Shown here in pieces: positions 33,978 to 42,599 of a stretch of 64,000 bases of DNA. The position numbers and the translations under genes were made by a program. This stretch comes from Candidatus Vecturithrix granuli. GTDB taxonomy: Bacteria; Moduliflexota; Moduliflexia; Moduliflexales; Moduliflexaceae. The notes beneath the pieces were generated by a model. The model did not search any database and was not told the origin of the DNA. It worked only from the letters and a program-made list of their open reading frames with translations. Position 1 is the first letter of the stretch, and every line of letters starts with the position of its first letter. The stretch covers positions 149,155-213,154 of the forward strand of contig DF820473.1 of the NCBI GenBank assembly GCA_000739535.1, given 5' to 3'.

Positions 33978-35003
33978 ATGAAAAATACATCCAGCGAAGG
34001 TAGCAGGAGATTGTTCAATCTTGATCGATCGTTATTGTTATTGGCTGTTGTCGTGCTCATCGCAATTCCCATCGTTATGCGAAGTGTGACCTGGTTGCAG
34101 GTGATGATTCTGGTGTTATGGTATGCCTGTTTGACCTCAAGTTGGAATTTCGTCGGAGGGTTTGCCGGCGTCCTCCCTTTAGGACACTCTGTCTTTGCCG
34201 GGATCGGAGCTTATACCTCAACACTTCTCTTTATCTATCTGGGGCTTACACCCTGGATTGGTATGCTCCTCGGAGGGATTCTCGCCGCCGCAGTTGCTCT
34301 GCTGATTGGATTACCTACATTTAAGTTGCACGGCGCCTATTATGCCTTAGCTTCGATAGCGTTTGTTGAGGTCGTGCGAATCATCACTGAAAATACTAAA
34401 GAGGTCTTTGGGATAAAGATTAATGGCGCGCGTGGATTGTTAGTTCCGTTAAAAGGACAGGCCCCTCTGTACTTTCAATTTTCTGATAAACGTTACTATT
34501 ACTACATTATTTTAGCCCTTCTGTTTCTCATTCTCTGGATCACATATACAATTCATAATTCAAAATTAGGGTTTTACTTAGTTGCAGGTGGGGAAGAGCA
34601 AGAAGCCGCAGAATCCTTAGGAGTGAATGTCAGGAAATGCAAACTGATCGCGCTTGCGTTGAGCGCGTTTTTTACTGCTATCGTCGGCACGTTTTATGCA
34701 CAGCTTGTCCTTTTTATCTATCCTCAGGGGATCATTGCATTGGCGTTGTCTTTTGAAATTGCTTTTATCGCAATCATTGGCGGAAGAGGGACGCTCCTGG
34801 GGCCGATTCTCGGTGCCTTTATCCTGGTTCCAATTGCGGAGATCAGTCGGATGTATCTTTCGGGGAGCCGCTTTTTAGGAATTCATTTGATGTTATATAG
34901 TGGGATTATTGTCCTGGTCATGTTATTCAAGCCCCAGGGCATGATGGGAGTCGTCGAAAACGCGTATTTTACCGTCACGAAAAAATTACGAGGAGAATCG
35001 TGA
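33978..35003 (+). CDS. livM: ABC transporter permease, LivM family
   Basis: A 341-aa permease with eight to ten membrane segments. The LivM signatures are WNFVGGFAGVLPLGHSVFAG, LGLTPWIGMLLGG and the loop VAGGEEQEAAESLGVNV. Two AGGAG sites lie 6-20 bases upstream of the ATG. It begins 23 bases after livH. Confidence 0.9.
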   Translation: MKNTSSEGSRRLFNLDRSLLLLAVVVLIAIPIVMRSVTWLQVMILVLWYACLTSSWNFVGGFAGVLPLGHSVFAGIGAYTSTLLFIYLGLTPWIGMLLGGILAAAVALLIGLPTFKLHGAYYALASIAFVEVVRIITENTKEVFGIKINGARGLLVPLKGQAPLYFQFSDKRYYYYIILALLFLILWITYTIHNSKLGFYLVAGGEEQEAAESLGVNVRKCKLIALALSAFFTAIVGTFYAQLVLFIYPQGIIALALSFEIAFIAIIGGRGTLLGPILGAFILVPIAEISRMYLSGSRFLGIHLMLYSGIIVLVMLFKPQGMMGVVENAYFTVTKKLRGES

Positions 35004-35027
35004 AACTATACCGGGAGAGGAGATACT

Positions 35028-35756
35028 ATGAGCCTGTTTACCCTTGAACATATCACCAAAAGATTCGGAGGATTAAAAGCGGTCAGTGATTTCAGTCTGA
35101 CCTTAGAACAAGGAGACATTGTTGGCTTAATCGGGCCGAACGGAGCGGGAAAAACAACGATCTTCAATGTTATCACCGGAGTCTATCCGGCCGATAGCGG
35201 AAAAATCCTTTTTCAGAATGAGGATATTAAAACCCTTAAACCATACAATATCTGCTTAAAAGGGATTGGGAGAACCTTTCAGATCGTTAAGCCCTTTTTG
35301 AATCGGACCATTCTGTACAATGTCATGGTAGGCGCGTTTTCTCGCGTAAGGACGAAAGAGGAAGCTGAGCAGGAGGCCATAAAAACGCTTGAATTTACCA
35401 ATTTGCTGCCGAAAAAGGATGTGCTTGCTAAAAATCTGACTCTGCCTGATCGCAAACGGCTCGAGATTGCGAGAGCCTTAGCGACGAAACCGCAATTATT
35501 ACTTTTGGACGAGGTGATGGCGGGGTTGAACCCCACAGAAATCGACGAAGCCATCACATTAGTCAGAAAAATGCGCGCAGAAAAAAAGATATCAATCTTG
35601 ATTATTGAACATGTGATGCAGGTTATTATGTCGCTTTCAGATCGCATTATCGTCCTTCATCACGGTGAAAAAATTGCGGAAGGTACTCCTGAAGAAGTCG
35701 CGAGCAATAAACAGGTGATCGAAGCGTATTTAGGAGAAGAATATGTCACTACTTAA
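35028..35756 (+). CDS. livG: ABC transporter ATPase, LivG family
   Basis: A 242-aa ATPase with Walker A GPNGAGKT, Walker B LLLLDEVMAGL and the H-loop IIEHVM. The signature region is KNLTLPDRKRLEIARAL rather than LSGGQ; related changes are common in LivG-type ATPases. GAGAGGAG lies before the ATG. Its end overlaps livF by 14 bases. Confidence 0.9.
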   Translation: MSLFTLEHITKRFGGLKAVSDFSLTLEQGDIVGLIGPNGAGKTTIFNVITGVYPADSGKILFQNEDIKTLKPYNICLKGIGRTFQIVKPFLNRTILYNVMVGAFSRVRTKEEAEQEAIKTLEFTNLLPKKDVLAKNLTLPDRKRLEIARALATKPQLLLLDEVMAGLNPTEIDEAITLVRKMRAEKKISILIIEHVMQVIMSLSDRIIVLHHGEKIAEGTPEEVASNKQVIEAYLGEEYVTT

Positions 35757-36453
35757 CATCGAACAGATTAATGTTGCTTATGGAGAAGTCCAGGTGTTAC
35801 ACGAGATTTCTCTGGAGGTACACGAACAGGAGATTGTGAGTATTGTCGGGGCGAATAGCGCAGGGAAAAGCACTCTTCTTAAAACGATATCCGGCTTGCT
35901 TCAAATGACCTCCGGAAAAATTGAATTTGAAAACCAGCGCGTTGATAATCTGCCACCCCATGATATTGTGGAGCGAGGAATCATTCAGATTCCGGAGGGA
36001 AGAAGATTATTTCCATTTTTAACGGTTCAGGAAAATCTAGAGGTCGGTGCGTACAATTCGCGGGCTGCCAGTCAGATCAACCAAACCCTGCAAGAAATTC
36101 TGGAACTGTTTCCGATTCTGAAAGAACGAAAAAATCAATTGGCCAGAACGTTAAGCGGTGGTGAACAGCAAATGTTGGCGATTGGGAGAGGGTTAATGGC
36201 GAAACCAAAGCTTTTGATGTTCGATGAGCCTTCTCTGGGATTAGCTCCACTTTTAGTAAAAGAGGTTTTTGACATCATTCCGAAGGTCAGGGAACAGGGA
36301 ATTCCTGTGTTGTTGGTTGAGCAGAATGTCAAACACTCTTTGAGCCTCAGTGATCGAGGATATGTGCTAGAAAATGGCAAAATTGCGTTAACAGGAACCG
36401 GCCAGGAACTTTTGGAGAACAAAGATATTAAAAAAGCCTATTTAGGGGCTTAA
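35743..36453 (+). CDS. livF: ABC transporter ATPase, LivF family
   Basis: A 236-aa ATPase with Walker A GANSAGKST (a serine replaces the usual third glycine, as in several LivF proteins), RTLSGGEQQMLAIGRGLM, Walker B LLMFDEPSLGL and H-loop LLVEQNV. It overlaps livG and completes the importer. A palindromic repeat follows before the dehydrogenase genes. Confidence 0.9.
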   Translation: MSLLNIEQINVAYGEVQVLHEISLEVHEQEIVSIVGANSAGKSTLLKTISGLLQMTSGKIEFENQRVDNLPPHDIVERGIIQIPEGRRLFPFLTVQENLEVGAYNSRAASQINQTLQEILELFPILKERKNQLARTLSGGEQQMLAIGRGLMAKPKLLMFDEPSLGLAPLLVKEVFDIIPKVREQGIPVLLVEQNVKHSLSLSDRGYVLENGKIALTGTGQELLENKDIKKAYLGA

Positions 36454-36479
36454 GTAAATATGAATAAGTTTTTTTCAGG

Positions 36480-36553
36480 TTCTCGCAAAGCCCGCAAAGA
36501 CGCAAAGCTCTTGAATATCCATTCTTTGCGAGCTTTGTGGGCTTTGCGAGAGA
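36480..36553. repeat. Copy 2 of the TCTCGCAAAGCCCGCAAAG repeat family
   Basis: Inverted repeat: TCTCGCAAAGCCCGCAAAG at the left mirrors GTGGGCTTTGCGAGAGA at the right, around a centre GAATATCCATTC. It is nearly identical to the complement of 62132-62206. It sits between livF and the SDR gene and may act as a partial terminator. Confidence 0.8.
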
Positions 36554-36572
36554 ATTTATCAGAAAGGGTACT

Positions 36573-37364
36573 ATGGGGAAATTAACGGGGAAGGTGGCGG
36601 TTGTCACCGGAGCAGCAATGGGAAACGGCGAAGGGATTGCACGTGTGCTGGCGAAGCATGGAGCCTATGTGGCTCTGTGGGATGTCGCCGAAAAAGTCTT
36701 TGAAACCGCTCGATCAATCGAGGCGCAGGGATATGGCGCAGCCGCGTTTCAGGTAGATGTGAGGATGCTTGAGGACTGCCAATCCGTTGCAAAGGCCGTG
36801 ATTGCCGAGAAGGGGAAAATTGATATTTTATGTAATAACGCCGGGGTTGTTCGACTCGCGCATTTCCTTGATATGAACGATGAGTTGCGCGATCTGCAAT
36901 TTGATGTCAATCTCATCGGCGTCTGGAATTGCACGAAGGCCGTATTACCGAATATGAAAAAGAATAAATACGGCAAGATCGTGATTATGTCCTCTGTGAC
37001 TGGCCCGATGGTAGCGGATGAAGGCGAGACCGCCTATGCCACCACAAAAGCTGCGCTTCTGGGGTTTACAAAATCGCTGGCGCGGGAAGTTGCAAAAGAC
37101 GGGATCACGGTGAATGCTATTTGTCCCGGATACATTCTGACGCCAATGGTAGAATACACAGCGCGCGAATCGAATCCGAGCGACCCGGATGCCGTTATCC
37201 GCGGCATCGCCGCTGGAATTCCAATGGGGAGACTCGGGAGTATTTTGGAAATCGGAGAATTGGCCGCGTTTCTCGCTTCTGATGAATCAAGTTACATCAC
37301 AGGCGCGCAAATTGTGATCGACGGAGGAAGTACGCTTCCCGAAACAAAGTCTGTCGGGGTTTAA
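36573..37364 (+). CDS. Short-chain dehydrogenase/reductase (SDR)
   Basis: A 263-aa classical SDR: cofactor loop TGAAMGNGEGIA, NNAG, the catalytic S in IVIMSSVTGP, then YATTK, and the C-terminal YITGAQIVIDGG. It should oxidise an alcohol or reduce a ketone with NAD(P). The ATG at 36573 has AGAAAGGG upstream. It lies between the ABC importer and a zinc dehydrogenase, 120 bases after livF, and probably handles a hydroxy intermediate of the same pathway. Confidence 0.88.
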   Translation: MGKLTGKVAVVTGAAMGNGEGIARVLAKHGAYVALWDVAEKVFETARSIEAQGYGAAAFQVDVRMLEDCQSVAKAVIAEKGKIDILCNNAGVVRLAHFLDMNDELRDLQFDVNLIGVWNCTKAVLPNMKKNKYGKIVIMSSVTGPMVADEGETAYATTKAALLGFTKSLAREVAKDGITVNAICPGYILTPMVEYTARESNPSDPDAVIRGIAAGIPMGRLGSILEIGELAAFLASDESSYITGAQIVIDGGSTLPETKSVGV

Positions 37365-37386
37365 TGTTTCGAACAGGGAGGAAATC

Positions 37387-38415
37387 ATGTTAGCTGTTGT
37401 GAAAGAGAAGCCAGGTCCTGGTTTTACACTGAAAGAGGTAGACGTTCCTATCCCGAAAGAGGATGAAGTTCTGGTAAAAGTGAAATCCGTCGGGCTTTGT
37501 GGGTCGGATATTCCTATCTTTCGGGGAATTCGCGAGGTACCGTACCCTCATATTCCTGGCCATGAATTTTCAGGGGTTATTGTAAACAAAGGCAAGCAGG
37601 TCAGTAAATTTCAGGAAGGCGACCAGGTTGTTGCGGGATTAGTCGTGCATTGTGGGGAATGTATCTATTGTAAACAGGGATTAGAGTCCTTATGCGATCA
37701 TCTTTACGAAATCGGAATCCATGTTGATGGAGCGTTTGCGGAATATGTCGTTGCTCCGGAAAAAACCCTGCATACATTACCAGAGATGCTGACGTTCAAC
37801 CAGGGGGCTTCGATAGACCCCATCGCTTCGGCCTATCGACCTGTAAGAAAATCTCAGATCACAAGCGAAGATGTGGTTGTCATCTTTGGCCCGGGACCGA
37901 TAGGATTGTATGCTGCTCAAATTGCTAGAGTAGAAGGCGCGAAAAAACTCATAGTTGTTGGAACGAAGGGAGATGAGGAGCGTCTGGATCTGGCGGAAAA
38001 ATTTGGCGCGGATGTCACGATCAATAGCGCAGAGGAAGACCCGGTACAATGCATCCACGATTGTACTCAGGGAGAAATGGCCGATGTCGTGATAGAGGCC
38101 ACCGGAGTTCCGGCTGTCGTTGAGCCATGTTTGAAGAGTGTCAAAAAAAATGGCCGCATCACGTTCATCGGAATTTTCCATAGTCCCGTAGAGCAAATCT
38201 CTTTAACTGATATAGTCCGAAAAGAATTGAATATCCAGGGAAGTCTGTGTTATACCTGGAAAGATTTTGAGGCCTGTATTCATTTGGTTTCTTCCGGAAG
38301 AGTTCGGGTCGAAGAGCTTATTACGCATGAATTCTCCTTAACTGAGATGGCGAATGTTCTGGAATTAGCATATAATCGAAAAGCAATAAAAATTATCGTC
38401 CACCCCGAAACCTGA
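37387..38415 (+). CDS. Zinc-dependent medium-chain dehydrogenase
   Basis: A 342-aa MDR protein resembling butanediol or galactitol-phosphate dehydrogenases. Catalytic zinc residues are seen in GLCGSD and PGHEFSG; the structural zinc loop CGECIYCKQGLESLC has all four cysteines. The cofactor motif is GPGPIGLYAAQ. The ATG follows AGGGAGGAAATC and lies 22 bases after the SDR. It ends the operon that begins with the P-protein paralogues. AcoX-like, SDR and MDR genes together recall acetoin/butanediol loci, but no acetoin dehydrogenase is present. Confidence 0.88.
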   Translation: MLAVVKEKPGPGFTLKEVDVPIPKEDEVLVKVKSVGLCGSDIPIFRGIREVPYPHIPGHEFSGVIVNKGKQVSKFQEGDQVVAGLVVHCGECIYCKQGLESLCDHLYEIGIHVDGAFAEYVVAPEKTLHTLPEMLTFNQGASIDPIASAYRPVRKSQITSEDVVVIFGPGPIGLYAAQIARVEGAKKLIVVGTKGDEERLDLAEKFGADVTINSAEEDPVQCIHDCTQGEMADVVIEATGVPAVVEPCLKSVKKNGRITFIGIFHSPVEQISLTDIVRKELNIQGSLCYTWKDFEACIHLVSSGRVRVEELITHEFSLTEMANVLELAYNRKAIKIIVHPET

Positions 38416-38472
38416 AATTCTAAACATCTCTTCTTTAGAATGCAATAATGGATCTAAAGCGTGCAACTTCAT
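38416..38472 (-). pseudogene. Orphan gene start with strong ribosome site
   Basis: On the minus strand AAGGAGGAAGTATC precedes ATG at 38472, reading MKLHALDPLLHSKEEMFRIS until it enters the 3' end of the dehydrogenase gene antisense, where it soon stops. A good ribosome site plus about 20 coding-looking codons suggest the 5' stub of a lost gene. Confidence 0.35.
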
Positions 38473-38837
38473 GATACTTCCTCCTTAGACTCAATGTTTT
38501 TCCTTACTAAATAGTAATCTATTACAACCGAACAAACCTTGAATATGATAAGGTTATTTCCAAATTACCGAGACATTTTGTATTCCCTTATAAAAAGCTC
38601 TCCTAATATCTTTTAAAGGATTTTCCTGAAATTTACGGGCTTTGAATTTTCCCCAAAGCTATAAAATTTCACACACCAGAAGCAATAATGCGCATAATAC
38701 CATTGCTTTTCCAAAACCCAATGAAAACCAGTCGTTGCCAGACATAAATCGAGATGCAAAAAAATAAGACACCTTTCATACCTGGAAACCCCATTCTTAC
38801 CTATATGCGATTTCTGTAGTTCAAAAGGAGAAACAAT
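38473..38837. other. AT-rich intergenic region, no gene seen
   Basis: 365 bases rich in A and T between the MDR gene and the cupin isomerase pseudogene. No frame with a ribosome site and no clear hairpin. It presumably holds the promoter of the isomerase gene. Confidence 0.5.
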
Positions 38838-39733
38838 GTGAGCATGGAAAACTTGGTCTCAGTCATCACGGATTTTGATCTGAAAACGGGACTTTCGAAG
38901 CGTAAACAACCCTTACGACGGTATTTGTCGAACATGAAAAGGATGTTTTTTGATGAAACTGCCTACAATCAGCAAGTGAGCCCAGAAGATACACTGGTAT
39001 ATGAATTTTTGGTAGTGGTGAAATTGTAAGTGATGGGTACCTGGAACACTGCTCAACAGACAGGAGGGCGATGAGGTCATCGCCTCAGGGCAACGCCCTG
39101 ACAGACGCGGCATCGCCGATGCTGTTGCGACGACCTCGTCGCACTCCTGACCACATTGTGACGCATGCGTCATCACTTACTATTTAATTGTATTGACATG
39201 CAAGGTTATGGACATTTTTCGGAGTACCAAAGCTCTGCTTTGGTCGCGCAAGCAGAGCTTGCGCACTCCAGAGAGCGTGTCCATAACCTTCTGTGTCATT
39301 ACATTTAATCACTACCGAATTTTTTGATATGGGCGTGCCGGCGAGTGAAAAAGAGATCGCTTACGGTACTAGCATTGTGTACCCTGGCAAGGTTGGGGAC
39401 GAATATTTCATGACCAAAGAGCATTTTCATACAGTACTGGATACGGCCGAAGTTTATTATTGCCTGAACGGTCACGGTTATATGCTGATGGAAAACCTGG
39501 AAGGCGATTGGGAAGCGCAGGAATTGACGTCTGACCTGGCGTTGTATGTCCCCAGACGCTACGCCCATCGTAGCATCCGTATTCCTGCGAGCGAGCCGCT
39601 GGTGACATTTTTCGCCTTTCCCGGCCACGCCGGCCACGATTACGGTACGATTGAAACCAAAGGGTTTCGAAAATTGATCGTCGAACGCAACGGGAAGCCG
39701 GAAATCATTGATAACCCTAAATGGAAGAACTAA
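38838..39733 (+). pseudogene. pgiA: Cupin-type glucose-6-phosphate isomerase, split by insertion
   Basis: An archaeal-type cupin phosphoglucose isomerase, which converts glucose 6-phosphate to fructose 6-phosphate with a metal ion. The first 57 codons (ITDFDLKTGLSKRKQPLRRY to TLVYEF) are followed by a 306-base element, and the rest resumes at EFFDMGVPASEKEIAYGTS and keeps the cupin metal motif HFHTVLDTAEVYYCLNGHG, ending DNPKWKN. Removing the element together with one 8-base duplicate restores one frame of about 195 aa, the usual length. AAAGGAG precedes the GTG at 38838 (ATG at 38844 is an alternative). The insertion adds a stop at 39027, so the full protein cannot be made. Confidence 0.9.
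39011..39316. mobile_element. 306-bp MITE-like element inserted in pgiA
   Basis: Ends are inverted: GGTAGTGGTGAAATTGTAAG at the left and the complement of GGTAGTGATTAAATGTAATG at the right. The 8-base sequence GAATTTTT flanks both sides (39003-39010 and 39317-39324) as a target duplication. The inside has two blocks of nested palindromes, 39028-39178 and about 39202-39292 (AAGGTTATGGACA...TGTCCATAACCTT). It encodes no transposase, so it would be moved in trans. Confidence 0.88.
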
Positions 39734-39916
39734 TCCCAGGAGTATATTCTTGTGAAACCTGGAGCCAAATACATGTTCTTTTCATAAAATTGTCGGATCG
39801 GGACGGAATAGATGGAAAAATCGTTGACAAATTTTATGCGTATAGTAGCAGAGTGTTCTTGAAAAAAATAGAGATTACTTCATTGTTACAAGAATATTTT
39901 CACGGTCATCATCATA

Positions 39917-41257
39917 ATGAAATCAAGTGCGCTCAAGATTCTGAAAACATTATGCGAACACGGCTTTACCGCGCTGTTTGTCGGGGGTTGCGTGCGGGAT
40001 ATGCTGATGGGCAAAGAACCTGGCGATTACGATATTGCCACCGATGCTTCGCCGGAACAGGTCATGCAGATTTTTAAACGCACTATTCCGGTTGGCGTGC
40101 AATTTGGGATCGTAATCGTCCTGATGAAAGGGGGAAAATTCGAGGTGGCCCAATTTCGCAATACCACTGACCCGATAAATTACTTGCGTGAAGATGCCTT
40201 GCACCGGGATTTTACGATCAACGGCATGTTTTACGATCCTGATAAAGAACAGGTGTTTGATTATGTCGGTGGGCAACGCGATATCGAACGTAGACTGATT
40301 CGCGGCATCGAAAACCCTTACGACCGTTTTATCGAAGACCGACTGCGTATGATACGAGCAATTCGTTTTGCAGTTACGTGTGACTATCAAATCGAAGCAG
40401 ACACTTTAGCCGCAATTCGAGGGCTTGCGTCTCAGATCAGCAGTGTCAGTATAGAACGTATCCGCGATGAACTGCTGAAAATTCTGATGTCACCGCACCC
40501 GGACCAGGGCTTGCGGTTGTTGGACGAGACCGGACTGTTGCTTCACATTTTACCAGAAGTAGCGGCAATGAAAGGCGTGGCGCAGCCGGAGCAATTTCAC
40601 CCGGAAGGCGATGTTTTTACACATACCTTGCTGATGCTGCAATACCTGGCTCATTCCTCCTTTCGAGGAGACAGAAAACAGATTTCTCCGGAATTTGCCA
40701 TGGGGGTGTTACTGCACGATGTTGGGAAACCGCAGACTTTTACTGAAACAGATCGTATTCGTTTTCACAATCATGACCAGGTCGGGGCTGAAATCGCGGA
40801 AAACCTTTGCATTCGTTTCAAATTTTCGGCAAAAGCGATTGAAAAAATTACGACGCTGGTCAAGGAACATGGAAAGTTTGTTGACGTGGAGCAGATGAAA
40901 AAAAGTACGTTAAAACGTTTTCTCCGTCAGGAACATATCGCAGATCTGCTTGAGCTTCACAGACTCGATCGTCTGTCCAGCCGCAGAGACTTAGGCCATT
41001 ATCAGTTTTGCCTGGCAAAACTGGAAGAATTTCGCAATGAAAAAGAAACTATCCGCCCATCCCAACTCATTTCCGGGAAAGACCTGATTCAACTCGGCAT
41101 TGTGCCCGGCCCTGTCTTTAAACAACTTCTCGAATACATCGAAGACGCTCAACTCGAAGGAACGGTTTCAACCAAACAAGAAGCCCTGGAGCTTGTGCAA
41201 GAAATCCAGGACACGCTTGGGTTTTCTGCGAATCCATTGTTTACACAAAAAAGTTGA
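39917..41257 (+). CDS. tRNA nucleotidyltransferase/poly(A) polymerase family protein
   Basis: A 446-aa class II nucleotidyltransferase that adds CCA to tRNA or A tails to RNA. The head motif is FVGGCVRDMLMG followed by DYDIATDA, then LHRDFTINGMFYD, and ENPYDRFIEDRLRMIRAIRF. A C-terminal HD domain is present (FTHTLLMLQYL ... LLHDVGKP), as in bacterial CCA enzymes with phosphodiesterase activity. The ATG at 39917 has no strong ribosome site. It stands alone between the isomerase pseudogene and a protease gene. Confidence 0.88.
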   Translation: MKSSALKILKTLCEHGFTALFVGGCVRDMLMGKEPGDYDIATDASPEQVMQIFKRTIPVGVQFGIVIVLMKGGKFEVAQFRNTTDPINYLREDALHRDFTINGMFYDPDKEQVFDYVGGQRDIERRLIRGIENPYDRFIEDRLRMIRAIRFAVTCDYQIEADTLAAIRGLASQISSVSIERIRDELLKILMSPHPDQGLRLLDETGLLLHILPEVAAMKGVAQPEQFHPEGDVFTHTLLMLQYLAHSSFRGDRKQISPEFAMGVLLHDVGKPQTFTETDRIRFHNHDQVGAEIAENLCIRFKFSAKAIEKITTLVKEHGKFVDVEQMKKSTLKRFLRQEHIADLLELHRLDRLSSRRDLGHYQFCLAKLEEFRNEKETIRPSQLISGKDLIQLGIVPGPVFKQLLEYIEDAQLEGTVSTKQEALELVQEIQDTLGFSANPLFTQKS

Positions 41258-41338
41258 CAATTCGATATTGTTCATTACATGATTCAGCCCTGGTGGGTTT
41301 TGATCTATTTGATGTTAAGAGAATAAAGGAAAGTGATC

Positions 41339-42547
41339 ATGCCAGCGCAAAAACCTTTGTATAAGCTTGTGTTCGATGGAAAGATCAGGGAAGGTGAAGA
41401 TCTCAGGCAGGTCAAAGCTCGTCTGAGTGCATTATTTCGGACTGATGAAAAGACCATTGATAGGCTGTTTCAGAATCCGAGTACTGTTGTCAAACATGGA
41501 CTGACTCAGCAAGAAGTCGCCAGATATCAACAAGCGATTGAAAAAACCGGGATGATCTGCCGGATTCTCAAAGAGCGACCTCAAGCTCAAGTGAATGCGA
41601 AGAAGACCAAAATCTGTCCCAGATGTGGGCTCGAGCAGGAAGCTGAACGATCAGATTGTATGCGCTGCGGCATTGTGTTTGCTCGCTTTCATTCTCAATC
41701 TGAACGACAGCGAAAAGGTGATGAGGAAAGGTCTGTAGGGCAGACGCATGAAGATGACATGGATCAAGAGAAGCAAGAGGAAGAGGAATATACCGGTCCT
41801 TTATCGGTTGAACGTGAGGGTTGGTGGTCACTGACGGGCGGAGCGGTGATTACGGCGATAGTCATGCTGATCCCCTTCTTGAACTATATTTTCAGTTATC
41901 TCATCGTTCTGGTGCATGAATTAGGACATACCGTGTGTCATTGGGTGTTTGGCTATCCCTCGATTCCGGCCTTCGATTTTGTCTATGGCGGGGGCGTGGC
42001 GATTCATCAAGATCGGCAGATGATCCTGCTTGCGGTGATCTATCTCTGTTTTGTCTATCTCTTCTACTTGTTTCGCCGCAACCTTCCCACAATGGTCATC
42101 CTCGCAGTCGTTGCGGTTAGCTATTCGCTGGCGGTGTTTACGCCGATTCATGAAGTTATCAGCTTGTTCATGGGGCACGGCTTCGAACTTATTTTTGCTG
42201 CGATTTTTTTGTATCGGGCCATTAGCGGAAGCGCAGTCATCATAGCAGTTGAACGCCCATTGTACGGATTTTTAGGGATGTTTATCGAGTTTCGTGCGAT
42301 AGGCTTTGCTTATCGTTTGATGACCAGCCAGGATTATCGAGCGGATTACGAAGCCGCCAAAGGCGGCGGGCATTGGATGGATTTCAGCCGGATTGCCGAA
42401 GAATATCTTCGGGTAGATTTATCAGTAGTCGCAGGCCTTTTCCTGATTTGCTGTCTTATGCCTCCGGTTGTCGCGTTTTTGGCGTATCGCTATCAAACAT
42501 CCTGGATGTTCACGTTGTCAAAATTGTTGAGTCCTGAACCGGAATAA
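41339..42547 (+). CDS. M50-like membrane metalloprotease with N-terminal zinc ribbon
   Basis: A 402-aa membrane protein. Residues 1-85 form a small soluble domain of unknown type; C93, C96, C107 and C110 form a zinc ribbon (CPRCGLEQ ... CMRCGIVF); an acidic linker follows. From about 165 there are several membrane segments, the first region ending in the protease motif HELGH at 193-197, followed by TVCHWVFGYPSIPAFDF. This fits site-2-protease-like M50 families, which cut membrane proteins. The usual second metal ligand motif (NxxPxxxLDG) is not obvious. AAAGGA precedes the ATG at 41339. Confidence 0.72.
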   Translation: MPAQKPLYKLVFDGKIREGEDLRQVKARLSALFRTDEKTIDRLFQNPSTVVKHGLTQQEVARYQQAIEKTGMICRILKERPQAQVNAKKTKICPRCGLEQEAERSDCMRCGIVFARFHSQSERQRKGDEERSVGQTHEDDMDQEKQEEEEYTGPLSVEREGWWSLTGGAVITAIVMLIPFLNYIFSYLIVLVHELGHTVCHWVFGYPSIPAFDFVYGGGVAIHQDRQMILLAVIYLCFVYLFYLFRRNLPTMVILAVVAVSYSLAVFTPIHEVISLFMGHGFELIFAAIFLYRAISGSAVIIAVERPLYGFLGMFIEFRAIGFAYRLMTSQDYRADYEAAKGGGHWMDFSRIAEEYLRVDLSVVAGLFLICCLMPPVVAFLAYRYQTSWMFTLSKLLSPEPE

Positions 42548-42599
42548 ACCGTCGGGGTTGACCGTGTAAAAATTCCCAGGAAAAAGCTTGAGAAAAAAT

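Noticed and set aside
39721..40077. 118-codon frame between pgiA and the nucleotidyltransferase gene
   Set aside because: Its second half overlaps the clear nucleotidyltransferase gene in another frame, and the first half has no ribosome site or family resemblance.
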